From Pseudomonas sp. B33.4 (GTDB taxonomy: Bacteria > Pseudomonadota > Gammaproteobacteria > Pseudomonadales > Pseudomonadaceae), in NCBI RefSeq assembly GCF_034555375.1, contig NZ_CP140706.1:611001-675000 (forward strand): a stretch of 64,000 nt of DNA, in the 5' to 3' direction. Of the stretch, positions 53,222-61,272 are shown piece by piece (within the stretch, counting starts at the first letter, position 1; every line of letters starts with the position of its first letter). A model generated the notes under the pieces. That model had not been told where the DNA came from. It searched no databases and saw nothing but the letters and a program-made list of their open reading frames with translations. Both the position numbers and the translations under genes were made by a program.

Positions 53222-53527
53222 GTGGCCTGGCTATTCCTGTTGATCGCCGCCGCGTTTGAAGTGACTTTCGCCATGGGCATGAAGTACGCCGAGGGCTTTA
53301 CCCGGCTCTGGCCCTCGCTGATCACCGTGGTCGCAGCGGTCGGCGGGATCTACTTCCTCACGTTGGCGATGCGCGAACTGCCGGTGAGCATCGCCTACCC
53401 GATCTGGACGGCGATTGGTTCGCTGGGCACGGTATTTCTCGGTTTCGCCCTGCTGGGCGAGAGCCTGACTCCGATCAAACTGCTTTCGGTAGGGCTGATT
53501 GTGGCAGGGGTGGTGGGCCTGAAGTAG
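53222..53527 (+). CDS. Small multidrug resistance family transporter, SugE/Gdx-like
   Basis: 101 residues, four membrane helices, inner membrane. The essential SMR Glu is at position 13 (AAFEVTFAMGMKYAEGFTRL), and YPIWTAIGSLGTVFLG and LLGESLTPIKLLSVGLIVAGVVGLK fit the SugE/Gdx branch, which exports guanidinium or some quaternary ammonium compounds. The start is GTG directly after the azoR stop (zero spacing), so translation depends on azoR. No guanidine riboswitch is visible in front. The pairing with an oxidoreductase suggests joint detoxification. Confidence 0.88.
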   Translation: MAWLFLLIAAAFEVTFAMGMKYAEGFTRLWPSLITVVAAVGGIYFLTLAMRELPVSIAYPIWTAIGSLGTVFLGFALLGESLTPIKLLSVGLIVAGVVGLK

Positions 53528-53618
53528 GCTGGTCGTTGAGTTGTCATCATCAGGGAGGATGCTTGGCGGGCGTTTTGCACGCCTTGCATCCACTCACCGA
53601 CCACAAGGATGTTTGCCC

Positions 53619-54497
53619 ATGTCGACGCGTTATCCACTGGTGCTGGTGCCCGGCATGCTCGGGTTTATTCGGCTGGTCCTCTATCCGTATTGGTACGGCA
53701 TCATCAAGGCATTGCGCCGTGGTGGTGCGACGGTGATTGCCGTGCAGGTATCGCCGCTCCATTCCACAGAGGTGCGCGGCGAGCAGTTGCTGGCGCGTAT
53801 CGATGAGATTCTGCGGGAGACCGGTGCGCAGAAGGTCAACCTGTTCGGCCACAGTCAGGGTTCGCTGACGGCGCGCTATGCGGCGGCGAAGCGGCCGGAT
53901 CTGGTGGCGTCGGTGACCTCGGTGGCCGGGCCCAATCATGGCTCGGAACTGGCTGACTACCTGGCGAAACATTACCCGGCGGACAGTGCCAAAGGGCGGA
54001 TCCTTGAGGCGTTGTTGCGTTTTGTCGGTTGGCTGATGGCATTACTGGAGACCGGTTATCACGGACCGAAACTGCCGGTGGATATCCACGCCTCGCACCA
54101 GTCGCTGACGACTGAGGGCGTCGCGTTGTTCAACCAGCGTTATCCACAGGGCTTGCCCGAGACGTGGGGCGGGCACGGGCCGGAAGAGGTCAATGGCGTA
54201 CGTTATTACTCATGGTCGGGGACGTTGCAGCCGGGCAAGACTGATCGCGGCGGGAATTTTTTTGACGGGACCAATCGCAGTTGTCGCTTGTTTGCGAAAA
54301 CCTTCGTGCGTGAACCGGGGCAATGCGACGGCATGGTCGGGCGCTATAGCTCGCATCTTGGCACGGTGATTGGCGATGACTTTCCGCTGGATCACTTCGA
54401 CATTGTCAATCAGTCGCTGGGGCTGGTCGGCAAAGGTGCGGATCCGGTGCGATTGTTTGTCGAGCATGCGGCGCGACTAAAGGCAGCTGGGGTTTAA
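53619..54497 (+). CDS. Triacylglycerol lipase-like alpha/beta hydrolase (family I type)
   Basis: 292 residues. Oxyanion strand YPLVLVPGMLGF (residues 5-16), nucleophile elbow NLFGHSQGSLTARYAA with Ser79, AGPNHGSELADYL, acidic residue in GQCDGMVGRYSS and His in FPLDHFDIVNQ. This follows Pseudomonas class I lipases, but there is no signal peptide, unlike secreted LipA. It may be intracellular or exported otherwise. AAGGATGTTTGCCC precedes the ATG at 53619. No lipase-specific foldase gene is adjacent. Confidence 0.87.
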   Translation: MSTRYPLVLVPGMLGFIRLVLYPYWYGIIKALRRGGATVIAVQVSPLHSTEVRGEQLLARIDEILRETGAQKVNLFGHSQGSLTARYAAAKRPDLVASVTSVAGPNHGSELADYLAKHYPADSAKGRILEALLRFVGWLMALLETGYHGPKLPVDIHASHQSLTTEGVALFNQRYPQGLPETWGGHGPEEVNGVRYYSWSGTLQPGKTDRGGNFFDGTNRSCRLFAKTFVREPGQCDGMVGRYSSHLGTVIGDDFPLDHFDIVNQSLGLVGKGADPVRLFVEHAARLKAAGV

Positions 54498-54519
54498 CAG
54501 CCAGACCGCGTTTTCGTTC

Positions 54520-54608
54520 ATCGCTGGCAAGCCAGCTCACACAGGGTTGGGATCGAACACAAATCTTGTGAACGCCCAAATCACTGTGGGAGCTGGCTTG
54601 CGAGCGAT
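54520..54608. repeat. REPIN, CTGGCTTGCCAGC family
   Basis: ATCGCTGGCAAGCCAGCTCA (54520) is inverted at 54585-54608 with small differences in both arms (TCACACAGG, TTGCGAGCGAT). It lies between the convergent lipase and EamA genes. Confidence 0.8.
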
Positions 54609-54617
54609 GGGGCCCTA

Positions 54618-55505
54618 TCAGGCAACGCTGATCCGGCGGCCCAACACGGTGGTCCATCGCTCGGACAGAATCACCCCGCCCAAGGTCAGCAATCCACCCA
54701 CCAGGTGATACATCGCCAACTGCTCCTTCAACACCACCGCCGCAATCAGCGCGGTAATCAACGGCAGCAAATTAAAGAACAAAGTCGTGCGGCTCGGCCC
54801 CAGACGCTGCACAGCCTGCATCCACGCCAGCGGCGCGAGCATCGAGGCCAGCAGGCACGCATACAACACCAGCGGAATGTTCTGCAGGGTCAAACCGGTC
54901 TTCGGCGAAGCCGCATACAACGGAAACAACACGACAATCGCCACCAGCACCTGCAGATACAGCAACACCAGCGGCGGCAGGCGCAGCTGCCATTTTTTCA
55001 GCAGGGTGCTGTAGATCGCATAGGCGAGGGTTGCGATCAACATCATCGCATCACCCATGTTCACGCCGTGTTGCAGCAACGCACCGAGGCTGCCTGACGA
55101 GACCACCACCAGCACACCGGCAAACGACAACATGGCACCGACCAGCGCGCCGGCGGTCAGGCGCTGTCCAAGGCTGATAATCGCCATGGCCAGCGACATC
55201 AACGGCATCAGCGACAGGATGATGCCCATATTGGTCGCGGTGGTCAGGGTCGCGGCGAAGTAGGCGAGGCTTTGATACACCGCCATGCCGAGCACGCCAA
55301 GGATGAAGATCTTGCCCAGATTGGGACGAATCTGCGGCCAGTGCGCGATCACCGCTTTGAGCATGAACGGCGTGAACAGCAGACCCGCCAGCAGCCAGCG
55401 ATAGAAACCGATCTCGGCGGGGAAAATTGCCCCGACCGCGAGTTTGTTGATCACGGTATTGCCGGCCCAGATAAAAATCGCCAGCAGCGGAAACGCGTAT
55501 TGCAT
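54618..55505 (-). CDS. EamA/DMT family transporter
   Basis: 295 residues with ten predicted helices in two EamA repeats (about 5-135 and 148-285). MQYAFPLLAIFIWAGNTVINKLA is the usual first helix, and helix nine carries LVGGLLTLGGVILSERW. Inner-membrane drug/metabolite exporter; substrate unknown. Divergent from an AraC regulator 97 bp away, which probably controls it. Confidence 0.9.
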   Translation of the reverse strand: MQYAFPLLAIFIWAGNTVINKLAVGAIFPAEIGFYRWLLAGLLFTPFMLKAVIAHWPQIRPNLGKIFILGVLGMAVYQSLAYFAATLTTATNMGIILSLMPLMSLAMAIISLGQRLTAGALVGAMLSFAGVLVVVSSGSLGALLQHGVNMGDAMMLIATLAYAIYSTLLKKWQLRLPPLVLLYLQVLVAIVVLFPLYAASPKTGLTLQNIPLVLYACLLASMLAPLAWMQAVQRLGPSRTTLFFNLLPLITALIAAVVLKEQLAMYHLVGGLLTLGGVILSERWTTVLGRRISVA

Positions 55506-55601
55506 GAGTTGAAACCAGTACGTTGATGAAGGGCAATTATCCCTTGTCTGGATGCAGGCCTATACTTCGAACCGGACAACCTGCCTCTGAAACCGGACAG
55601 C

Positions 55602-56396
55602 ATGAACAGTAAACACATCGATCTGCTGGATTTCAGCGAACTGCCGTCGGCGGTGTACTTCCGCTACGCCGATTTCAACGCCCACGAATTTGCCGCGCCG
55701 CACCGCCATCCATGGGGCACCCTGGAGTACGCGGCTCACGGCGTGCTGCACATGGACGTCGACGGCAGCCGCTTCATGTCGCCGCCGCAGTACGCGGTGT
55801 GGGTGCCGCCGCAGGTCGAGCACAGTTTTTACAGCCATCAGCCGGTCAACTATCGCGCGGTGTGTCTTGATCCCAAGGTCTGCACCGATTTGCCCCGGCG
55901 TGCCTGCACGTTGGCGATCAGCGATATTCTCAAGGCGATCCTCAAGGACTTCGCCGCCCGCGATGTGAAGATTCCTGAGCTCGATGCCGACCAGCGACTG
56001 GCGCAGGTGTTGGTCGATCAGCTGCAACAGGCGCCAGTGCACGAATGCTATCTGCCCTACGCGAGCAGTCCGGGATTGCTGGCGATCCTCGAAACCTTGC
56101 AGGCGGAACCGGGCAATAATCAGCCGTTGGCGCACTGGGCGCTGCAAGTGCATGTCAGTGAGCGCACGCTGGCGCGGCAATTTGTGCGCGAGTTGGGCAT
56201 GAGTTTTGGCGAATGGCGCCAGCGGCTGCGCTATCTCGCGGCAATCGAAGCGCTGGAGTCTTCGCGCAGCGTGCAGGAAATTGCCTTCGACCTCGGTTAC
56301 AGCAGCGGCTCGGCATTTATCGCCATGTTCGCGCGGCAGGCCGGGTGTACGCCGGAGCAGTATCGCCGTAGCCATCTCGAAGGCAGGAAGGTGTAA
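55602..56396 (+). CDS. AraC family regulator with N-terminal cupin domain
   Basis: 264 residues. An N-terminal cupin-like domain (about 10-110) with AAPHRHPWGTLEYAAHGVLHM and PPQVEHSFYSH supplies potential effector-binding His; the C-terminal double HTH (about 160-260) has VSERTLARQFVRELGMSFGEWRQRLR and IAFDLGYSSGSAFIAMFARQAGCTPEQYRR. It is divergent from the EamA exporter and most likely regulates it, a common pairing in pseudomonads. The ligand is not deducible. Confidence 0.92.
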   Translation: MNSKHIDLLDFSELPSAVYFRYADFNAHEFAAPHRHPWGTLEYAAHGVLHMDVDGSRFMSPPQYAVWVPPQVEHSFYSHQPVNYRAVCLDPKVCTDLPRRACTLAISDILKAILKDFAARDVKIPELDADQRLAQVLVDQLQQAPVHECYLPYASSPGLLAILETLQAEPGNNQPLAHWALQVHVSERTLARQFVRELGMSFGEWRQRLRYLAAIEALESSRSVQEIAFDLGYSSGSAFIAMFARQAGCTPEQYRRSHLEGRKV

Positions 56397-56459
56397 CAAG
56401 ATTTGGCTACACTCCAGCAGAGGCCGCCCCCATCGGTGCGGCGACAAGGAGAAAACTCC

Positions 56460-56765
56460 ATGAAGATGTTGCGTGTGCCTTTGTTGATGATTGGTTTGCT
56501 CCTGTGTTCCCAGGGTTTCGCCGCCACGGCGCAACAGAACAAGATGACCACCTGCAATGCCGATGCGACCGCCAAGAGTCTGAAAGGCGATGAGCGCAAA
56601 ACCTTCATGAGCACTTGCCTCAAGGCAGCGCCAGCAGCCAACGACGCCAAGGCCCTGACCCCGCAGCAGGAAAAAATGAAAACCTGCAACGCCGACGCGA
56701 AAACCAAAGCCCTGACCGGCGATGCGCGCAAGACGTTCATGAGTGATTGCCTGAAGAAAAAATAA
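56460..56765 (+). CDS. PsiF repeat family protein
   Basis: 101 residues, exported. Signal peptide MKMLRVPLLMIGLLLCSQGFA, then two PsiF repeats of about 33 residues (QQNKMTTCNADAT ... KTFMSTCLK and QQEKMKTCNADAK ... KTFMSDCLK), each with two Cys that probably form an intra-repeat disulfide. E. coli psiF is phosphate-starvation induced; the molecular role is unknown. ACAAGGAGAAAACTCC gives a strong Shine-Dalgarno for ATG 56460. Confidence 0.92.
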   Translation: MKMLRVPLLMIGLLLCSQGFAATAQQNKMTTCNADATAKSLKGDERKTFMSTCLKAAPAANDAKALTPQQEKMKTCNADAKTKALTGDARKTFMSDCLKKK

Positions 56766-56810
56766 CTGGATTCGGTGGGGTACCTGGTCGACGCGTCCGC
56801 TTGAGATTTG

Positions 56811-56987
56811 CCCTCACCCTAACCCTCTCCCAGAGGGAGAGGGAACTGACCGCGGTGTTTCAAGACATTCGTCGACCTGAAAAAACCGGGCGATTATGGA
56901 TTCCATGGCGCTGTCTCAGGTCACTGGATATCCAGAGCATCCCCCAATCGGTTCCCTCTCCCTCTGGGAGAGGGCTAGGGTGAGGGC
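56811..56987. repeat. Inverted repeat, CCCTCACCCTAACCCTCTCCC type
   Basis: Left unit 56811-56846 (CCCTCACCCTAACCCTCTCC..., with its own GGGAGAGGG arm) and right unit 56951-56987, its inverse, separated by about 104 bp. Each unit also folds into a CTCTCCC/GGGAGAG hairpin. This widespread bacterial intergenic repeat is distinct from the REPINs here. The rest of the 328-bp PsiF-permease gap shows no gene. Confidence 0.75.
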
Positions 56988-57093
56988 TGGATCTGAAGCC
57001 GGGCACCAAAGCTGAAGCTCCGCATATTTCTAGTGCTCACCCCGGAACGCTGGCAGACTGCCAATCCTTTTACGCCGTTCGTTTTGAGGCTGT

Positions 57094-58107
57094 ATGCCAA
57101 CGTTTTCTGAGCGTCATGTAGTGTTCTGGGTCAGTTGCATCATCATTTTCGGCGGTTTGCTGCTGGTGCTTCCGCTGCGCTTGTTGCCCAGTCTGTTGGC
57201 CGGGTTGTTGGTCTATGAGCTGGTCAACATGCTCACTCCGCAACTGCAACGGCTGATCGAAGGCCGCCGCGCGCGTTGGCTGGCGGTAGCCTTGCTCGGC
57301 ACGCTGGTGGTGAGTGTGCTGGCGCTGATCTTCGCCGGCGCGATCAGTTTTCTCCTGCACGAAGCAGAAAACCCCGGCGCTTCCCTCGATAAATTCATGG
57401 GTGTGGTCGACCGCGCGCGTGGGCAATTGCCGCCGTTCATCGACGCCTACCTGCCGGCCAGTGCTGCGGAATTTCGCGTGGCGATCGGCGAGTGGATGAG
57501 CAAGCACTTGTCCGACCTGCAACTGGTTGGCAAGGACGCGGCGCACATGTTCGTGACGCTGCTGATCGGCATGGTGCTCGGCGCGATCATCGCCTTGCAG
57601 CGCATTCCTGACGTGACCAAACGCAAACCGTTGGCCGCCGCGCTGTTCGATCGTTTGCACCTGCTGGTGCAGGCGTTTCGCAACATCGTTTTCGCGCAGA
57701 TCAAGATTTCCCTGCTCAACACCTTCTTCACCGGGATCTTCCTTGCGGTGATCCTGCCGATGTTCGGCATCAAGCTGCCGCTGACCAAAACCCTGATCGT
57801 GCTGACTTTCCTGCTCGGCCTGCTGCCGGTGATCGGCAACCTGATGTCGAACACGCTGATCACCATCGTCGGCCTGTCGCTGTCGATCTGGGTGGCATTG
57901 GCGGCGCTGGGTTATCTGATTTTTATCCACAAGCTCGAATACTTCCTCAACGCGCGGATTGTCGGCGGGCAGATCAGTGCCAAGTCGTGGGAGTTGCTGC
58001 TGGCGATGCTGGTGTTCGAGGCCGCGTTCGGCCTGCCGGGGGTGGTGGCGGGGCCGATTTATTACGCGTATCTGAAGAGTGAGTTGAAGCTGGGAGGAAT
58101 GGTTTAA
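57094..58107 (+). CDS. AI-2E family permease-like protein (YdiK/PerM type)
   Basis: 337 residues, about seven to eight helices. N-terminal pair (residues 10-70) with LPSLLAGLLVYELVNMLTPQL, a soluble-looking amphipathic middle (90-150), then the AI-2E transporter C-terminal half (GQISAKSWELLLAMLVFEAAFGLPGVVAGPIYYAYLKSEL). Family proteins have been proposed as AI-2 exporters or Na+/H+ antiporters; the role here is undetermined. Monocistronic, followed by a structured repeat. Confidence 0.87.
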   Translation: MPTFSERHVVFWVSCIIIFGGLLLVLPLRLLPSLLAGLLVYELVNMLTPQLQRLIEGRRARWLAVALLGTLVVSVLALIFAGAISFLLHEAENPGASLDKFMGVVDRARGQLPPFIDAYLPASAAEFRVAIGEWMSKHLSDLQLVGKDAAHMFVTLLIGMVLGAIIALQRIPDVTKRKPLAAALFDRLHLLVQAFRNIVFAQIKISLLNTFFTGIFLAVILPMFGIKLPLTKTLIVLTFLLGLLPVIGNLMSNTLITIVGLSLSIWVALAALGYLIFIHKLEYFLNARIVGGQISAKSWELLLAMLVFEAAFGLPGVVAGPIYYAYLKSELKLGGMV

Positions 58108-58110
58108 CAG

Positions 58111-58225
58111 CAGCTTCGAGTTGCAAGCTTCAAGCTACAAGTAAAAGCCGAAGCGAGAGCCGCAGTGGCTTTTGCTTTTGCTCTTACTTGCCGCTTGCCG
58201 CTTGCCGCTTAAAGCTTGCAGCTGC
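58111..58225. repeat. Imperfect inverted repeat with CTTGCCG direct repeats
   Basis: The left half GAGTTGCAAGCTTCAAGCTA ... AAAGCCGAAGC is roughly inverted in the right half (GCTTTTGCTCTTACTTGCCG, then CGCTTGC repeats, ... AAAGCTTGCAGCT). It includes three CTTGCCG units. It fills the gap between the convergent permease and Hsp70-like genes and probably forms a long transcript-ending stem. Confidence 0.6.
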
Positions 58226-58227
58226 CG

Positions 58228-59496
58228 TTAAACGCCATAGCGTTTGCGGGCTTCAATCGCCAAACCGCTACCAATGCTGCCAAAGATATTCCCTTCAACA
58301 TGCCGCGCCTTCGGCAGCATCGCCGAGACGCTGTTGCGCAGCGCCGGAATCCCGCTCGAACCACCGGTGAAGAACACCGTATCCACCTGATCCACTGCGA
58401 CACCGGCATCGTTCAACAGCTGCGTAACGCTGCCGCGCACGCGCTCCAGCAGCGCATCAATCGCCGATTCAAACAGCGCCCGCGTCAATTCCACACTCAA
58501 CCCGGCCTCGATCCGGTCCAGCGGCACGTGGCGGCTGTCGGTGTGGGTCAGCTGGATCTTGGTTTCTTCGACTTCCATCGCCAGCCAGTGGCCGGCGCGT
58601 TGTTCGATCAACTTGAACAGGCGATCGATGCCGCCGGTGTCTTCGATGTCGTAGCGCATGCTACCCAGCGCCAGGCTGGATTTCTGCGAGTACACCGAGT
58701 TGATGGTGTGCCAGGTGGCCAGGTTCATGTGGTGGCTGGTCGGCATGTAGGCGCCGCTCTTCATGCGGCTGCCGTAACCAAACAGCGGCATCAGGCCTTG
58801 CAGGCTCAACTGTTTGTCGAAGTCGGTCCCGCCGATGTGCACGCCGCCGGTGGCGAGGATGTCGTCGTGACGGTTATCGACACCGCGACGCTCGGGCGAC
58901 AGGCGCACCAGCGAGAAGTCGGAGGTACCACCGCCGATGTCGACGATCAGCACCAGCTCTTCTTTCTCGATGGTCGACTCGTAGTCGAAGGCTGCCGCAA
59001 TCGGTTCGTACTGGAACGAGACCTCTTTGAAGCCGATCTTCTTCGCCACATCGACCAGGGTGTCTTCGGCTTCCTGGTCAGCCAGCGGATCGTCATCGAC
59101 GAAGAACACCGGGCGGCCGAGTACCACTTGCTCAAATTCCCGACCAGCGGCGGTTTCCGCACGGCTCTTCAACTGGCCGATGAACAGGCCAAGCAAGTCC
59201 TTGAACGGCATCGCCGTGCCGAGCACGCTGGTGTCGTGCTTGATCAGCTTGGAACCGAGCAGGCTTTTCAGCGAGCGCATCAGGCGGCCTTCGTAGCCTT
59301 CAAGGTACTCGTGCAGCGCCAGACGACCGTACACTGGGCGGCGCTCCTCGATGTTGAAGAAGACCACCGACGGCAGGGTGATCTTGTCGTCTTCCAGCGC
59401 GATCATCGTTTCCATGCCGGGGCGCAGCCAGCCGACGGTGGAGTTGGACGTGCCGAAGTCGATGCCGCAGGCACGGGCTGGAGAGGCGTCTTTCAT
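58228..59496 (-). CDS. Hsp70 family chaperone-like protein (YegD type, ATPase domain only)
   Basis: 422 residues, actin-like ATPase fold. Phosphate-1 motif ACGIDFGTSNSTVGWL (residues 10-25), phosphate-2 LVLIVDIGGGTSDFSLV, adenosine motif VFFTGGSSGIPALRNSV. There is no DnaK substrate-binding domain or lid; the protein ends soon after the ATPase domain, so it is a YegD-like Hsp70 homologue of unknown client. Divergent from cbpA-cbpM across 291 bp, which may place it with those co-chaperones. Confidence 0.9.
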   Translation of the reverse strand: MKDASPARACGIDFGTSNSTVGWLRPGMETMIALEDDKITLPSVVFFNIEERRPVYGRLALHEYLEGYEGRLMRSLKSLLGSKLIKHDTSVLGTAMPFKDLLGLFIGQLKSRAETAAGREFEQVVLGRPVFFVDDDPLADQEAEDTLVDVAKKIGFKEVSFQYEPIAAAFDYESTIEKEELVLIVDIGGGTSDFSLVRLSPERRGVDNRHDDILATGGVHIGGTDFDKQLSLQGLMPLFGYGSRMKSGAYMPTSHHMNLATWHTINSVYSQKSSLALGSMRYDIEDTGGIDRLFKLIEQRAGHWLAMEVEETKIQLTHTDSRHVPLDRIEAGLSVELTRALFESAIDALLERVRGSVTQLLNDAGVAVDQVDTVFFTGGSSGIPALRNSVSAMLPKARHVEGNIFGSIGSGLAIEARKRYGV

Positions 59497-59787
59497 GTCT
59501 TTCGGTTCCGGTCAAAAAAACGGCCGCGCAGTGTATGTCAGTGCGCGCCAGAATCGAAGGCCGGTCATCTGCTATTTCGCGACTAAACTGGTTGAAAATC
59601 GCAGCTTCGCCCCAAACTTGCTGGCATGGGCCGGCAGAACCACCGGCGGTCACAAGAACCGCCGTCCACTGCCGATAAACTTCTGCTGCGCCACCCGGTC
59701 ACAACCTTGAGATCGGTCAAGCCGGCACGCGCGAATCGGCGCATGCTGGCCTCGGCGCGAAATCGATAACGGATGGTGATTCCTTCA

Positions 59788-60738
59788 ATGGACTTCAAAG
59801 ACTATTACAAGATACTCGGCGTGGAGCCGACGGCAGACGACAAGGCAATCAAGGCTGCCTATCGCAAGCTGGCGCGCAAATACCACCCCGATGTCAGCAA
59901 GGAAAAGGACGCCGAGGCCAAATTCAAAGACGCCTCGGAAGCCTATGAAGCGCTGAAGAGCGCCGACAAACGCGCCGAATATGACGAGCTGCGCCGTTAT
60001 GGTCAGCACGGTCAGCCATTCCAGGGGCCACCGGGCTGGCAGAGCCGTGGCGGTTTTGGCGGCGGCGGTGGCGACACCGGCGACTTCTCGGACTTCTTCA
60101 GTTCGATCTTCGGCAATCGCGGCCCCGGTTTCGGCGGCGGCGAAGGCCGGCAACAACGCAGTGCCGGGCGCCGAGGGCAAGACGTGGAAATGGAACTGCC
60201 GATCTTCCTCGAAGAAACGCTCTCGAACGAGTCGAAGAAAGTCACCTTCCAGGTGCCGCAATACAACGCCAACGGCCAGCACGTCAGCAATACCAGCAAG
60301 AGCCTGAACGTGAAGATCCCGGCGGGCGTGACCGACGGCGAGCGCATCCGCCTCAAAGGCCAGGGCGCACCGGGCGTCGGTGGCGGGGCGAATGGTGATC
60401 TGTACCTGACCATTCGTTTTGCGCCGCACCCGAAATTCGATGTCGAAGGTGAAAACCTCATCATCACTTTGCCGCTGGCGCCGTGGGAACTGGCGCTGGG
60501 TGCCGAGGTGGCGGTGCCGACCCTGACCGGCAAAATCAATCTCAAGGTGCCGGCCGGCAGTCAGAACGGTCAGCGCATGCGCGCCAAAGGTCATGGCTTG
60601 AAAAACAAGGCCGGCGAGCGCGGTTATCTGTTTGTGCAACTCAAAGCGGTGATGCCGAAAGCGGCCGACGACGAGGTCAAGGCGCTGTGGCAGGAACTGG
60701 CGAAGAAAGCCGCTTTCAATCCGCGAGAGAACTTCTGA
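59788..60738 (+). CDS. cbpA: DnaJ-family co-chaperone CbpA (curved DNA-binding protein)
   Basis: 316 residues. J domain (1-70) with HPD in [11 protein letters not shown], a Gly/Phe-rich linker (about 85-130) and two C-terminal substrate-binding domains (about 135-310); no zinc-finger, as expected for CbpA rather than DnaJ. It stimulates DnaK ATPase and binds curved DNA in stationary phase. I chose ATG 59788 ([20 protein letters not shown]), the family's usual start; ATG 59773 lacks a Shine-Dalgarno. Followed by its modulator cbpM 23 bp downstream. The upstream gap holds CTTGAGATCGGTCAAG (near 59707), a short inverted repeat. Confidence 0.95.
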   Translation: MDFKDYYKILGVEPTADDKAIKAAYRKLARKYHPDVSKEKDAEAKFKDASEAYEALKSADKRAEYDELRRYGQHGQPFQGPPGWQSRGGFGGGGGDTGDFSDFFSSIFGNRGPGFGGGEGRQQRSAGRRGQDVEMELPIFLEETLSNESKKVTFQVPQYNANGQHVSNTSKSLNVKIPAGVTDGERIRLKGQGAPGVGGGANGDLYLTIRFAPHPKFDVEGENLIITLPLAPWELALGAEVAVPTLTGKINLKVPAGSQNGQRMRAKGHGLKNKAGERGYLFVQLKAVMPKAADDEVKALWQELAKKAAFNPRENF

Positions 60739-60761
60739 ATTCGACGACGGAGTAGCCCATC

Positions 60762-61067
60762 ATGAGCAGCCCCCTGATCGTTCAACTGGACCTGGCAGAA
60801 TTCTGTGAGGCGGCCGATTTGTCGGACGTCTACGTGATCGAAATCGTCGAGCACGGCATCCTCGAACCTCAGGGCGCGCAGCCCCGGGAATGGCGTTTCA
60901 CCGATTACGAATTGGCGTTGGCCAAACGCGCCGTCAAGCTGCGGCGCGATCTGGAGCTTGAGTGGGAAGGCGTCGCCCTGGCGCTGGACCTGCTGGAAGA
61001 GGTGCGTGAACTGCGCGCTGAAAACCGCATGTTGCGCCAGCGTCTGGGGCGCCTGGTGGTCGAGTAG
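60762..61067 (+). CDS. cbpM: Chaperone modulatory protein CbpM
   Basis: 101 residues, MerR-like helical protein that binds the J domain of CbpA and blocks its co-chaperone and DNA-binding activity. It has an acidic N-terminal segment (LAEFCEAADLSDVYVIEIVEHGIL) and a C-terminal helix rich in Leu/Arg/Glu (VRELRAENRMLRQRLGRLV). Gene order cbpA-cbpM is the standard pair. Confidence 0.94.
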   Translation: MSSPLIVQLDLAEFCEAADLSDVYVIEIVEHGILEPQGAQPREWRFTDYELALAKRAVKLRRDLELEWEGVALALDLLEEVRELRAENRMLRQRLGRLVVE

Positions 61068-61272
61068 TTTTCCGCCGGTTTTGCCTGGCCGGATCGACCT
61101 TGCTCGTGAAGCGAAGCCGCTTGCGCAAGGTTAATGTTTTTGCAGGTGTTTCCCCGGTTTTAACCGGCGAATCTCTCTGATAGTTTCGAGCAAGGATCGG
61201 CAATGGACGCCGGTCGCCGCAGCGCCAGCCATGCCGGCGGGCGCAGCGTAACGCTCACAAGGAAACGTAAGA

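Noticed and set aside
53222..53527. Guanidine riboswitch before the SugE-like gene
   Set aside because: The gene starts directly after azoR with no leader, and I see no guanidine-type aptamer in the short azoR upstream region.
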